From Aliivibrio fischeri (GTDB lineage: Bacteria; Pseudomonadota; Gammaproteobacteria; Enterobacterales; Vibrionaceae): a stretch of 64,000 nucleotides of DNA. Each line of letters opens with the position of its first letter. Position 1 is the first letter of the stretch. The stretch is from NCBI RefSeq assembly GCF_009727955.1, contig NZ_WOBR01000011.1:1-64000 (forward strand). The letters run 5' to 3'. Shown here piece after piece: positions 20,175 through 29,720 of this stretch. A program made the translations under genes and the position numbers. The notes under the pieces were generated by a model. The model did no database searches, was not told the origin of the DNA, and saw only the letters and a program-made list of their open reading frames with translations.

Positions 20175-21524
20175 ATGGATATACATGATAATAATCGTAT
20201 TTCAATGTATGTTATTGGAAATGATATTCCAATTAATTGTCAGGACCTTGATTTTATATATGTTAATAATTTAGATGAATTAACATTAGATTCCCCAGCA
20301 GTAATAATTTTAGCTTTAGAACCTAAAAAACAGAATCAAGCATTACTCTCTTTACATCAAGATTTTCCTCTCTGGAATAGCCAAGTCTATGTTTTACAAG
20401 AGAGTACATTGACTGAATACCTCTCTGATGGCATTTTTGACCCTTTAAAAATTACAGAACAATGGAAGCAGCACCAAAGTAAATTATCTTTAATAAAAGA
20501 AGAACCTAGCGATAAATTACTTGCGTGGTTATGGCTTGGATTGGATCGCAGGTTATTACCTTTGTGTCAAAGTGAGAAAAGAGAACTTTATTATTATCCA
20601 TTATTACATTGTTATTTTGGTGAGGGCTATGAACCTTATCATTATTTTCAATTAGAGGAAAAAAGAGGGTATTTAGAAAAGCTTAATACCGTAGATAAAA
20701 TAAGATTATGTTCATCTTGTCATAGCGGACATTTAAATTACATCGAGACTTGTCCTGACTGTAAGAGTACAAACATCGAAGAAATATTATCACTGCATTG
20801 TTTCACTTGTGGTCATGTGGGCAAAGAGCAACGATTTGTTAAACAAGATAAACTTCAGTGCCCAAATTGTTTTACTAAATTACGTCATATTGGTGTTGAT
20901 TATGATAGACCGTTAGAGCGTTATCAATGTCGAGATTGCCAATTATCATTTTCTGAATCGGTAGTGAGAGTTCGATGTCTTTCTTGTTTCCATATGAACG
21001 AAACCAGTGAGTTAATAGCAAGGCCAATTAATCAATTTAAAGTCGGTGAGCAGGTTAAAGGCCTTATGATGTATGGTCGTCGACCGATAGAGCAAGCGCT
21101 CTCGCTTAACGGATTAATTGACCAAAATTCATTTCATAATTTGTTGGTATGGATAAATAAGTTAGCAATAAGGCATGAACAGCACCATTTATTATTAGGG
21201 GTTCAATTATCTGGAATTGATAGCTACTCAAAAGAGTTTGGTGAGATAAAGCGGATACAGTTAATCGATGAAATATCATCTCATTTTAATGGGTTACTGA
21301 GAGATACAGACATTTGCTGTCAATACAACTCAGAGCTGATGTTACTTCTTATGCCAATGACACCAAGAAGCTCACATAAAATTATTGAAGATAAAATCGC
21401 TAATATTGCCAGTGATATTGAGTCTGAACTGGTGACTCTTCATTTGTACATCTGGGAATTGCCTGATCCTTCATTGAATAATAGTGCTTCAGTATGGTTA
21501 GCTGATTTGCTTAAGGATATATGA
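20175..21524 (+). CDS. TackOD1-like zinc-ribbon protein with degenerate GGDEF domain (cassette copy 1)
   Basis: 449 residues, no signal peptide or membrane helix, so probably cytoplasmic. Order: an N-terminal alpha/beta region (1-170); three zinc ribbons with CxxC pairs at C179/C182+C193/C196, C209/C212+C229/C232 and C252/C255+C268/C271; then a GGDEF-like domain (about 310-440). In that domain the catalytic motif is replaced by NSELM (385-389), and the metal-binding Asp of the LDIDxFK motif is absent (GVQLSGIDSYSK). RDTD (376-379) stands exactly where the RxxD inhibitory site occurs in true GGDEF proteins. I infer a c-di-GMP receptor, not a cyclase. The TackOD1 name is from memory of the family. 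Overlaps the glycosyltransferase gene. Confidence 0.82.
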   Translation: MDIHDNNRISMYVIGNDIPINCQDLDFIYVNNLDELTLDSPAVIILALEPKKQNQALLSLHQDFPLWNSQVYVLQESTLTEYLSDGIFDPLKITEQWKQHQSKLSLIKEEPSDKLLAWLWLGLDRRLLPLCQSEKRELYYYPLLHCYFGEGYEPYHYFQLEEKRGYLEKLNTVDKIRLCSSCHSGHLNYIETCPDCKSTNIEEILSLHCFTCGHVGKEQRFVKQDKLQCPNCFTKLRHIGVDYDRPLERYQCRDCQLSFSESVVRVRCLSCFHMNETSELIARPINQFKVGEQVKGLMMYGRRPIEQALSLNGLIDQNSFHNLLVWINKLAIRHEQHHLLLGVQLSGIDSYSKEFGEIKRIQLIDEISSHFNGLLRDTDICCQYNSELMLLLMPMTPRSSHKIIEDKIANIASDIESELVTLHLYIWELPDPSLNNSASVWLADLLKDI

Positions 21525-22837
21525 TGGCTGAATTTCAATATATTCTTTATTTAATAACCGGTACATTGACGACATATTGGGAGTTAATGTTAACTTTCTT
21601 GCCTATATTATTGCTTGTTGAAGTTCCTCTTTTATTGCTCATTTTTATTGGCATTTTACATTGGTCATGGGGAGCGAATGAAGTAAGAAAACATGCACAT
21701 CCATCAATCAGTTTTATTGTTACTTGCTACGCAGAAGGTAAAGAGATAGAAAAAACCATTGTTACTTTGGTTGAGCAAATCTATCCAAACCACATTGAAA
21801 TCTTAGTTGTAATTGATGGTGCAAAAGAGAATAAAGAGACGTATAGAACAGCCATTTCTTTGATTAAAAAATACAAAAATATTCCGAATAAAACCATTAA
21901 AATTCTTCCTAAATGGCAACGTGGTGGACGTGTATCGACTCTTAATGCTGGGCTATCAGAAGCAAAACATGAATTGGTTATCAATGTGGATGGAGATACC
22001 TCTTTTGATAACAACATGGCGCTTAAAATGGCACGAACATTTGCTAATCCCAATGTTATTGCTTGTGGAGGAGCGTTAAGGGTAAGAAATCGAGAGAGCA
22101 GTTTCTGGACAAAAATGCAGTCACTCGAATATATGATGTCGATGCAGAGCAGTAAAACAGGGATGGCAACATGGGGTTTATTGAATAATATTTCTGGAGC
22201 ATTTGGTGGTTTTAGGCGTTCGGTATTGAAACAAGTTGGTGGCTGGAATACACATACAGCAGAAGATCTTGATTTAACGATTCGTTTAAAGCAGTACAAA
22301 AAACGATATCCAGGAACTCGACTTAACTTTTCTCCTAGAGCTATTGGGCATACCGATGTCCCTGATACATTTAAAGGTTTAATGAGCCAAAGATTACGTT
22401 GGGATGGCGATCTTCTGTTTGTGTATTTACGAAAACATAAACATGGATTACGCCCAAAATTGTATGGATGGGGAAGTTTTGGTTACACCTTAGTTTATGG
22501 TGTTTTACAAGCGGTATTATTGCCTGTATTAATGACACTGTTTAATTTTTATATATTTATATTTTATCCAACATCTGTGGTTCTCGCAGTGTTAAGCTGT
22601 TTATATGTCATTTATTTAGTATTTATTGCTACTACTTTTCTTATCTATCTCAGCTTGATTTCCGAACGAATCCAAGAAGACCGTGAAATGCTTTTATGGT
22701 TATTGATATATCCTTTCTATGCATTGTTTATGCGGTTTGTTACTGCATTTGCGATGATAAATGAAATTGTTAGACGAAGTCATGAGGAATCTAGCATGGC
22801 TCCATGGTGGGTACTCAAACGTGGTAAGAGGTTTTAA
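21524..22837 (+). CDS. family 2 membrane glycosyltransferase, polysaccharide synthase type (cassette copy 1)
   Basis: 437 residues. Two N-terminal hydrophobic helices (about 10-45), a cytosolic GT-A domain, then a multi-helix C-terminal membrane part. Motifs of processive synthases (cellulose, PgaC, hyaluronan type): SFIVTCYAEG, DGA, D156-G-D158 (VDGDTSFD), E247-D248 (TAEDLDL) and Q289-x-x-R-W (QRLRWDGD). Of ATGATG, I take the second ATG (21524) because it gives MAEFQYI, matching MSEFEYI in copy 2 with equal length. The sugar substrate cannot be read from sequence. The C-terminus RRSHEESSMAPWWVLKRGK is identical in copy 2. Confidence 0.92.
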   Translation: MAEFQYILYLITGTLTTYWELMLTFLPILLLVEVPLLLLIFIGILHWSWGANEVRKHAHPSISFIVTCYAEGKEIEKTIVTLVEQIYPNHIEILVVIDGAKENKETYRTAISLIKKYKNIPNKTIKILPKWQRGGRVSTLNAGLSEAKHELVINVDGDTSFDNNMALKMARTFANPNVIACGGALRVRNRESSFWTKMQSLEYMMSMQSSKTGMATWGLLNNISGAFGGFRRSVLKQVGGWNTHTAEDLDLTIRLKQYKKRYPGTRLNFSPRAIGHTDVPDTFKGLMSQRLRWDGDLLFVYLRKHKHGLRPKLYGWGSFGYTLVYGVLQAVLLPVLMTLFNFYIFIFYPTSVVLAVLSCLYVIYLVFIATTFLIYLSLISERIQEDREMLLWLLIYPFYALFMRFVTAFAMINEIVRRSHEESSMAPWWVLKRGKRF

Positions 22838-22842
22838 CGATT

Positions 22843-23889
22843 ATGGATGTTAAATTTCATTTAGAAAAAAAGAATAAACCGACCTCGAATAACGGTATGA
22901 AAGTGATGTATGGAATGGAGAAACGTGGTGCGTATCGTTTTAGATGGTATCTGATACTAGCTATTATTCTTAGTCCCATATTCTTTATGATTTACACCTT
23001 TGCAAAACAACATTTATTTACCGTAGCTCCTGGAATAATTACCACAGGGCCTGTGATCATCACAGCATCTCAAAATGGATCAGTAAAATTAATTGATGTG
23101 AAAGACAGTGAGTTTGTTCTTGAAGATCAATTGCTAATGGAGTTGGATGCGCCCATTTTAGAGCAAGAAATTGAATTTATAGAAAATGAATTAGAGCAAT
23201 TAAACCAAGAACAAACGCAAAAAATTACAGAAGATTTTGGTCCATATATTAGTGCTATTGGGGCAGCAAAGCTGAATTTAAAAAAGATAACGAAAATCAA
23301 AGTTAATTATGACCAATATGCAAAAGAGGGAAAAGTCTCACAAGTGGATTACGCCGCAATTGTTGGTATTTATAACACTGCACAAAATAACCTCACTAAC
23401 GCTTATATTGCATTGAATCAAGCTGAAATTGCACAAAAGCAACGCTTACTAGCTGGAGGTGTTGCTCAAGTTACTCGTGAATTAAACCAAGCATTAACAA
23501 CGAAAAAAAATCAACTTGACGCATTGTCAATTAAAGCACCATATATGGGGTTGGTGATTGATATTAATGCATTAAAAGGACAACAAATTAGCATTGGTGA
23601 TCCTCTGATCACAGTATCACCAGATGTTGCTCCTTATGTTATTAGTTATTTAGACCCTAAGCACATTGAAAAAGCAAAACTAGGTGCATTGGTAACGGTT
23701 AAACTTCCTAATGGTAAAAAAATAGAGGCGAGAGTGTCATCTGCTATTGGTCTAACGTCAAAACTTCCTATTCAGCTAGCAAAACCTTTTGAAGGAGCTA
23801 AAGCTTTACTTAAGGTTAAAATTACGTTTTTAGGTGGCTTATTAGAAAAAGAGTGGGTAGAAGGTATGCCCGTAGAGGTGTATTTTTAG
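22843..23889 (+). CDS. HlyD-like membrane-fusion/adaptor protein (cassette copy 1)
   Basis: 348 residues. A cytosolic N-terminal tail (about 1-34), one membrane helix (about 35-55), then a periplasmic part with a split biotinyl/lipoyl-like domain (VAPGIITTGPVIITASQNG and later IKAPYMGLVIDINALKGQQ) flanking a helical hairpin (about 100-215), and a beta-barrel end. This is the HlyD/EmrA/Alg44 architecture. It starts 5 bases after the glycosyltransferase stop. I infer that it links the inner-membrane synthase to an envelope conduit; no outer-membrane partner is encoded next to it. Confidence 0.88.
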   Translation: MDVKFHLEKKNKPTSNNGMKVMYGMEKRGAYRFRWYLILAIILSPIFFMIYTFAKQHLFTVAPGIITTGPVIITASQNGSVKLIDVKDSEFVLEDQLLMELDAPILEQEIEFIENELEQLNQEQTQKITEDFGPYISAIGAAKLNLKKITKIKVNYDQYAKEGKVSQVDYAAIVGIYNTAQNNLTNAYIALNQAEIAQKQRLLAGGVAQVTRELNQALTTKKNQLDALSIKAPYMGLVIDINALKGQQISIGDPLITVSPDVAPYVISYLDPKHIEKAKLGALVTVKLPNGKKIEARVSSAIGLTSKLPIQLAKPFEGAKALLKVKITFLGGLLEKEWVEGMPVEVYF

Positions 23890-24026
23890 TTTTTTCCTTA
23901 AGTTAGTGTAATTAATGAACAACATTAGTTTTTACCTATCAATACAATAACTAAAACTGATTAGTAATAAAGAGAAGTTGTTCTTATCATACAGAGATAC
24001 TTTGCTGTGTATCGGATAAAAAAATA

Positions 24027-25529
24027 ATGACAATTTCGGACAACAATACCATCGTAATTTTTGGCGCTTCGGGCGATCTTACTTATCGAAAGTTGATCCC
24101 GGCTTTATATCATTTGTATGCCAGTAACCAACTTCCTTCTACGTTTTCCATTTTAGGTGTAAGCCGAACTCAATATGATGACGAGTCATATAGAGAAAAA
24201 ATGAAACAATCATTAAGAGAATTAGAGAAAACGGATCCTGAAATTTTAGATGCGTTTTGTCATCATTTGCATTACCAAGCACTGAACACATCAGACGTTG
24301 ATGAATATTCAAAGTTGGTGTGTAAATTAGATCAACTTGCTGATAAATACCAATTAGAACAACAAAATACACTTTTTTACTTAGCAACACCGCCAAGTCT
24401 TTATGGCGTGATCCCATCATGCTTAGCTGCTCATGGATTAAATGATGAATCTAATGGCTGGAAACGTTTAATCATCGAAAAACCATTTGGTTATGATTTG
24501 GCGTCAGCATTAGAACTTGGTAAACAAATTCATCAGTATTTTGAAGAGCATCAGATATATCGTATTGACCATTATCTTGGTAAAGAAACGGTTCAAAATT
24601 TATTAGTACTGCGTTTTTCAAATGTGATGTTTGAACCTCTGTGGAACCGCAATTTTATTGATTATGTTGAGATCACAGGCTCTGAGTTTCTTGGAGTAGA
24701 AGAACGTGGTGGTTACTATGATGGCTCTGGTGCAATGCGCGATATGTTCCAAAATCATTTGCTACAAGTGTTAGCAATGGTTGGGATGGAATCTCCATCA
24801 GCAATTAATGCGGATTCGATGCGTGATGAGATTGCTAAAGTACTACAAAGTCTTCAACCACTGACAGAGCAAGATCTACGTAATAATCTTGTATTAGGTC
24901 AATATACGGAATCGGAAGTAAGAGGACAGTTTTTACCGAGCTACCGTGATGAACAGGGTGTTTCGGATGACTCTCGCACTGAAACTTATGTCGGTTTGAA
25001 AATGTTTATCAATAACTGGCGATGGAATGGGGTGCCATTTTATGTCCGTACGGGTAAGCGTCTTCCAACTCGTGTGACAGAAGTTGTTGTGCATTTTAAA
25101 AAGACACCACATCCTGCGTTTGCAGAAAATGCTCCTGAAAATAAATTAGTGATTCGCATTCAACCTGACGAAGGCATTCAAATGCGTTTCGGCTTGAAAG
25201 AGCCCGGTTCAGGCTTTAATGTGAAAGATGTATCAATGGACTTCCATTATCAATCACTGGCAGAGACACAAATGCTGACAGCCTATGAACGTTTGCTATT
25301 AGATGCGTTAAATGGTGATGCTACATTATTTGCACGAAGTGATGCAGTAAATGCATGTTGGAAGTTTGTTCAACCGATACTCGATTTTAAACAAGATCCA
25401 CAAGCCTTATTTGGCTATGCATGTGGCACTTGGGGACCAAAAGAAGCCGATCAATTATTGGAACGTGATAATAGAAAGTGGCGTTTTCCTTGTAAGAACT
25501 TAACAGATACGGATTACTGTGAATTATGA
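24027..25529 (+). CDS. zwf: glucose-6-phosphate 1-dehydrogenase
   Basis: Oxidises glucose 6-phosphate to 6-phosphogluconolactone with NADP+ and opens the oxidative pentose-phosphate pathway. 500 residues. The nucleotide-binding [11 protein letters not shown] (about 11-21) and the active-site signature RIDHYLGKE are intact. First gene of zwf-pgl-gnd; its stop overlaps the pgl start by 4 bases. It lies 137 bases after the first polysaccharide cassette, with no clear terminator between. Confidence 0.98.
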   Translation: MTISDNNTIVIFGASGDLTYRKLIPALYHLYASNQLPSTFSILGVSRTQYDDESYREKMKQSLRELEKTDPEILDAFCHHLHYQALNTSDVDEYSKLVCKLDQLADKYQLEQQNTLFYLATPPSLYGVIPSCLAAHGLNDESNGWKRLIIEKPFGYDLASALELGKQIHQYFEEHQIYRIDHYLGKETVQNLLVLRFSNVMFEPLWNRNFIDYVEITGSEFLGVEERGGYYDGSGAMRDMFQNHLLQVLAMVGMESPSAINADSMRDEIAKVLQSLQPLTEQDLRNNLVLGQYTESEVRGQFLPSYRDEQGVSDDSRTETYVGLKMFINNWRWNGVPFYVRTGKRLPTRVTEVVVHFKKTPHPAFAENAPENKLVIRIQPDEGIQMRFGLKEPGSGFNVKDVSMDFHYQSLAETQMLTAYERLLLDALNGDATLFARSDAVNACWKFVQPILDFKQDPQALFGYACGTWGPKEADQLLERDNRKWRFPCKNLTDTDYCEL

Positions 25530-26248
25530 TTAACCATAAAATATTTGACACACCACAAGATGTAGTAAAAACGCTAGCTGATGAGCTAAAGCAATTGGGT
25601 GAACAAGGAAAACCTGTTCACATTTCATTATCTGGTGGTAGTACACCAAAGATGCTTTTTTCACTTTTAGCATCAGAGGCTTACGCTAAAAATATTCAAT
25701 GGAATAATTTGCATTTTTGGTGGGGGGATGAGCGTTGTGTTTCTCCTACTGATCCCGAGAGTAATTACGGAGAAGCCAATGAGTTATTGTTCTCTCGTAT
25801 CGATATTCCGTTAGAAAATATTCACCGCATTGAAGGGGAAAATGAACCTCTAGAAGAAGTGAATCGTTTCTCTAATGAAATGAGAAAATTCATTCCGTTA
25901 GAAAATGGGATCCCAGTTTTTGATTGGATTTTATTAGGCGTAGGAGCAGATGGTCATACTGCATCATTATTTCCTAATAAGACAGATTATAACGATACAA
26001 ACTTAGCGGTTATTGCGACTCACCCAGAGTCAGGACAACAAAGAGTATCGAAGACAGCAAAAGTATTAGAAACAGCTAAACGTATTAGCTATCTAGTGTT
26101 AGGTAGTGGTAAAGCTGAAATTGTTCAAGAAATTCATACTAAACCAGCAAATGAATTGCCATATCCGGCAGCAAAAATTCACTCAACCTTGGGTGAAACT
26201 GAATGGTTTTTAGATATAGATGCAGCGGCTCGCATTATTAATAAATAG
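25526..26248 (+). CDS. pgl: 6-phosphogluconolactonase
   Basis: Hydrolyses 6-phosphogluconolactone to 6-phosphogluconate. 240 residues, DevB/NagB-like family, with [30 protein letters not shown] and [14 protein letters not shown]. Overlaps zwf by 4 bases (ATGA) and precedes gnd by 37 bases, completing an operon for the whole oxidative branch. Confidence 0.96.
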   Translation: MINHKIFDTPQDVVKTLADELKQLGEQGKPVHISLSGGSTPKMLFSLLASEAYAKNIQWNNLHFWWGDERCVSPTDPESNYGEANELLFSRIDIPLENIHRIEGENEPLEEVNRFSNEMRKFIPLENGIPVFDWILLGVGADGHTASLFPNKTDYNDTNLAVIATHPESGQQRVSKTAKVLETAKRISYLVLGSGKAEIVQEIHTKPANELPYPAAKIHSTLGETEWFLDIDAAARIINK

Positions 26249-26285
26249 AAGTTTGAGCATAACGCAAATTTTTGGAGTAAAAGAT

Positions 26286-27734
26286 ATGAAAGGTGATATT
26301 GGCGTAATTGGTCTTGCAGTAATGGGCCAGAACCTAATTCTAAATATGAACGATCATGGTTATAAAGTGGTAGCACATAACCGAACTGCTGAAAAAGTAG
26401 ATGAGTTCTTACAAGGTCCGGCAAAAGGGACAAATATTGTTGGTGCATATTCGCTTCAAGAGTTAGTCGACAAATTAGAATCACCACGCAAAATTATGTT
26501 AATGGTACGAGCAGGTGATGTTGTTGATTCATTTATCGATAAGTTGGTTCCTCTATTAGATAAAGGTGACATCATTATTGATGGTGGTAATACAAATTTC
26601 CCAGATACTAACCGTCGTGTTGCTGCATTAAAAGAGAAAGGTATCCACTTTATCGGTTCTGGTGTTTCTGGTGGTGAAGAAGGCGCACGCTTTGGTCCTT
26701 CGATTATGCCTGGCGGTTCACCAGAAGCATGGCCATTTGTTAAACCAATTTTCCAAGCCATCTCAGCAAAAACTGAAAATGATGAGCCTTGTTGTGATTG
26801 GGTTGGTAACGATGGTGCTGGCCACTTTGTAAAAATGGTTCATAACGGCATTGAATATGGCGATATGCAGCTTATCACAGAGGCATATCAGTTCATGAAA
26901 GATGGTCTTGGTATGACACACGATGAAATGCAATCTGTTTTTATTGAGTGGAATAAAACCGAACTAAATAGCTACTTAGTAGAAATCACTTCGGACATAT
27001 TAGGTTATAAAGATACAGACGGTGAACCATTAGTAGAGAAAATCCTCGATACTGCCGGCCAAAAAGGCACTGGTAAGTGGACAGGAATTAATGCATTAGA
27101 TATGGGGATCCCATTAACGCTAATTACAGAATCTGTATTTGCACGCTGTTTATCATCATTAAAAGATCAACGTGTAGAAGCAGAAGCGTTATTTGGTAAG
27201 AAAGAATCAATTGTTGAAGGTGATAAACAAGTTTGGATAGAAGCATTACGCCAAGCACTTTTAGCATCGAAAATCATCTCATACGCACAAGGCTTTATGT
27301 TGATGCGTGAAGCGTCAAACGAGAATGGTTGGGATCTAAATTACGGTAACGTGGCATTGATGTGGCGTGGTGGTTGTATTATCCGTTCTGCATTCTTAAG
27401 TAATATTCGTGATGCGTACGATATTGATCCTGAACTTTCCTTTTTAGGTTCAGATAGCTACTTCAAAGGTATTCTAGAAAATAGCATGTCAGCATGGCGA
27501 AAAGTAGCAGCAAAATCAATGGAAGTAGGTATTCCAATGCCATCAATGACATCAGCATTGACTTTCCTTGATGGTTATACAACAGCTCGTCTTCCTGCAA
27601 ACTTGCTGCAAGCACAACGTGATTATTTCGGAGCTCATACTTACGAGCGTGTAGATAAACCAAAAGGTGAGTTTTTCCATACGAATTGGACAGGTAAAGG
27701 CGGTGATGTATCGTCGACAACGTATAACTCGTAG
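26286..27734 (+). CDS. gnd: 6-phosphogluconate dehydrogenase, decarboxylating
   Basis: Converts 6-phosphogluconate to ribulose 5-phosphate, CO2 and NADPH. 482 residues, the normal length, from the ATG at 26286 with GGAG upstream and the canonical opening MKGDIGVIGLAVMGQN. The longer in-frame start at 26220 overlaps pgl and is rejected. VSGGEEGARFGPSIMPGG and KMVHNGIEYGDMQ carry substrate and catalytic residues. Ends before a strong terminator. Confidence 0.98.
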   Translation: MKGDIGVIGLAVMGQNLILNMNDHGYKVVAHNRTAEKVDEFLQGPAKGTNIVGAYSLQELVDKLESPRKIMLMVRAGDVVDSFIDKLVPLLDKGDIIIDGGNTNFPDTNRRVAALKEKGIHFIGSGVSGGEEGARFGPSIMPGGSPEAWPFVKPIFQAISAKTENDEPCCDWVGNDGAGHFVKMVHNGIEYGDMQLITEAYQFMKDGLGMTHDEMQSVFIEWNKTELNSYLVEITSDILGYKDTDGEPLVEKILDTAGQKGTGKWTGINALDMGIPLTLITESVFARCLSSLKDQRVEAEALFGKKESIVEGDKQVWIEALRQALLASKIISYAQGFMLMREASNENGWDLNYGNVALMWRGGCIIRSAFLSNIRDAYDIDPELSFLGSDSYFKGILENSMSAWRKVAAKSMEVGIPMPSMTSALTFLDGYTTARLPANLLQAQRDYFGAHTYERVDKPKGEFFHTNWTGKGGDVSSTTYNS

Positions 27735-27758
27735 CTGTTATCTTTCATCGATAAAATA

Positions 27759-27795
27759 AAAAAGCCCCTAACTTGTGTGAGTTAGGGGCTTTTTA
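27759..27795. terminator. bidirectional terminator between gnd and dedA-like gene
   Basis: AAGCCCCTAACT pairs with AGTTAGGGGCTT, 12 perfect base pairs, with A and T tracts outside. It serves the convergent gnd and DedA-family genes. Confidence 0.92.
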
Positions 27796-27807
27796 TATCG
27801 AATTAAT

Positions 27808-28473
27808 TTAACAGATTTTTTTTCGACGGTATTTTTTTAAACAGTAACCACTGATAAAGCTACATACTGCAATCGCGAGTGTGATGACCGGTGCCGCCAT
27901 TAATGCCATGGTGATATATTTAGATAGTTTTTCAGGTAAAAATGATAATGAATAACCGAAACCGGTTAATAATAAAATCCAAATAATCGCGCTCATCCAA
28001 GCAAAATAATGGAAGCGAGACGCTTGCTGCATTCGAAGTCCCATCATCAATGGCAGAAGAGGGCGAACAACAGGAATAAAGCGAGCAACAAAAAGAGCAA
28101 TTAATCCATGCTTAGTTAATAAAGAGTCAACTGTTTGTAATCTGTGTGCTGGAACAGCATTAATCCATTTCTGAATTGTTGGAAATTTATGTAACCAACG
28201 ACCTTGTAGAAAAGCCAATTGGCTACCAATTGCCGCAGCCATGATTAGACCAGCAACAATCACTGGATAGCTAATTACATTTGCAGCTGCTAGAGAACCA
28301 GCAAGAATAACAACGCTATCACAAGGTAGTGGAGCCGCTGGAATAAAAGCACTTTCTAACCAAATAAATAGAATCAAACAAAAGTAGATCATCGTCATAC
28401 TTGCTGGGTTTTGCAGAATTGTGAAATCTTGTTGCCATAAAGCCGTTAGAATCGAAATAAATGAATCAAACAT
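27808..28473 (-). CDS. DedA/SNARE-associated family membrane protein
   Basis: Inner-membrane protein of 221 residues with several helices and the family signature around FVARFIPVVRPLLPLMMGLRM plus the E(S)AFIPAAPLPCDSVVILAG segment. Family members are implicated in phospholipid carrier recycling and membrane homeostasis. The start at ATG 28473 is set by GGAG 7 bases upstream; longer in-frame versions start without a ribosome-binding site. It is preceded by a 46-base element shared with gltS (28538-28583). Confidence 0.92.
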   Translation of the reverse strand: MFDSFISILTALWQQDFTILQNPASMTMIYFCLILFIWLESAFIPAAPLPCDSVVILAGSLAAANVISYPVIVAGLIMAAAIGSQLAFLQGRWLHKFPTIQKWINAVPAHRLQTVDSLLTKHGLIALFVARFIPVVRPLLPLMMGLRMQQASRFHYFAWMSAIIWILLLTGFGYSLSFLPEKLSKYITMALMAAPVITLAIAVCSFISGYCLKKYRRKKIC

Positions 28474-29096
28474 CGCCATTCTCCAGACGAAAATTAAGCC
28501 GAAACTTGTTGTGACAGATAGGTCGAGAGTAAGGTAAGTGATAGATAAAGTCACTAAGAATTTTCACTGTCATAAAAAGTTCACATAAGGTAGATAAACT
28601 AGATGATTCAACAAGTTGGATCAACATTTCCTTACAAATGTGCGTAAATTGTTACTAATAGATGGTAGGCTTATATTTTTGGTGAAGCAATAGAGGCACT
28701 TATCGAAAATTAATTATGTTTATATATTTGTTTTTAGGAATAAAATTAATGACAATTATTATATGTAATGCAATGTTGCATATAATATCAAAAAATATAT
28801 TTTTATATAAACATTGCTAGCCCCTTAAGTTGTTGTATTTAATGGCTTTTGTTGTATTGGTAATTATTCTTCAACTGTTCCCTCTAATTCAAACAATATA
28901 ATTAACTAAGTAATTACGTATAATTTGATTGATTATTCGTATGGAGTATATTTCTCTCACCTAACTAAACCAATTAATCAAATCAATAATAATAGATTTA
29001 TTGTTAGTTAGATTTTGTTTCATATAACCATGTTTACTTCAAATTAATGAAGAGAGCATTAAGTAGTGTTAATCATTAACTACCGGAAATAAAAAG
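28474..29096. other. 623-base AT-rich intergenic region
   Basis: Very AT-rich region between the divergent DedA and outer-membrane protein genes. Its left end holds the dedA promoter element shared with gltS. Near the right end, GTTAATCATTAAC (29068-29080) is a small palindrome in the leader of the barrel protein gene. In the remaining roughly 450 bases I see no gene, RNA or clear binding site. Such AT-rich DNA is a usual target of H-NS-type silencing, but that is inference. Confidence 0.6.
28538..28583 (-). promoter_or_regulatory. promoter-region element shared with gltS (dedA copy)
   Basis: This 46-base stretch matches 41260-41305 before gltS with about six differences and lies at almost the same distance from the start codon (65 versus 63 bases). 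On the minus strand it has ATGACA then, 17 bases later, CTTTAT, a plausible promoter. On the plus strand it contains CTGTCATAAAA followed by a weaker 11-base repeat, reminiscent of a PhoB box but in the opposite orientation to the gene. Confidence 0.55.
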
Positions 29097-29720
29097 ATGA
29101 AAAAAATATATTTAGCTGCGTTTGTATTTGGTGTTTTTTCTGTATCGTCTTCAGCTGAAATGATGCCTTATGTTGGGGGAAATATTGGTATTGGTGGTAT
29201 TACTTCACCAGATGCTGATATTGACAATATGAACTATTCTCAAGAATCAGGAAAGTTGGCTTGGAGCTTGAATACTGGTCTATTATTTAACTCAGAAATG
29301 AATAATAAATTTCAATACGGTGCAGAAGTGAGTTATTCGACTTATGCAACAAATGAAAATCGTTTTGAAAATTTGAAGTTTGACTATGATGGCTACAACA
29401 TTGCTGCATTAGGTGTAGCAAAGTACAACTTCAATAATAAGTGGAGTATTTTTGGTAAAGCGGGTGCAGCTTATACAGTTCAAGAGCTAACAAGTAATGT
29501 AAACGTTTTTAATAAAAAAGAATCGAAAGTATTGCCAAAAATCGGTTTAGGTGCATCGTATAACATTACAGATAACTTTGCGATTAACGCTAGCTTCGAG
29601 CATATCTTTGGTGATGACTTAGCCGAGTTTACGAATAAACCAAATAACCATCAATTGTCGGACTACACAAATGTAGGATCGGTAAGTACCATGTATATTG
29701 GTATGGGTTATTCATTCTAA
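29097..29720 (+). CDS. outer-membrane beta-barrel protein
   Basis: 207 residues with a signal peptide (MKKIYLAAFVFGVFSVSSSA), alternating amphipathic strands (MPYVGGNIGIGG, YGAEVSYSTY, IFGKAGAAYTVQ, IGLGASYNITDNFAINASFEHIF) and a terminal aromatic (YIGMGYSF). It resembles eight-stranded OmpA-transmembrane/OmpX/Ail-type barrels, without a peptidoglycan-binding domain. Ribosome-binding site GGAAA upstream. Function unknown. It stands first in the AT-rich block that continues with a ToxR-like regulator; ToxR-type regulators often control porins, so a link is possible but unproven. Confidence 0.85.
   Translation: MKKIYLAAFVFGVFSVSSSAEMMPYVGGNIGIGGITSPDADIDNMNYSQESGKLAWSLNTGLLFNSEMNNKFQYGAEVSYSTYATNENRFENLKFDYDGYNIAALGVAKYNFNNKWSIFGKAGAAYTVQELTSNVNVFNKKESKVLPKIGLGASYNITDNFAINASFEHIFGDDLAEFTNKPNNHQLSDYTNVGSVSTMYIGMGYSF

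Noticed and set aside
20175-21524. Calling the zinc-ribbon protein an active diguanylate cyclase.
   Set aside because: GGDEF is replaced by NSELM and the metal-binding Asp is missing; copy 2 is likewise degenerate.
21781-22299. 172-residue open frame on the minus strand inside the first glycosyltransferase gene (a similar shadow lies at 35937-36344 in copy 2).
   Set aside because: Its recurrence only reflects conservation of the glycosyltransferase on the other strand; no start signal.
26220-26285. Longer start for gnd.
   Set aside because: Overlaps the end of pgl, lacks family similarity, and the ATG at 26286 has a good GGAG site and the canonical opening.
28564-28585. Firm PhoB box before dedA (and at 41286-41307 before gltS).
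   Set aside because: Only one 11-base half fits well, and it points away from the gene; kept as a shared element without naming the regulator.
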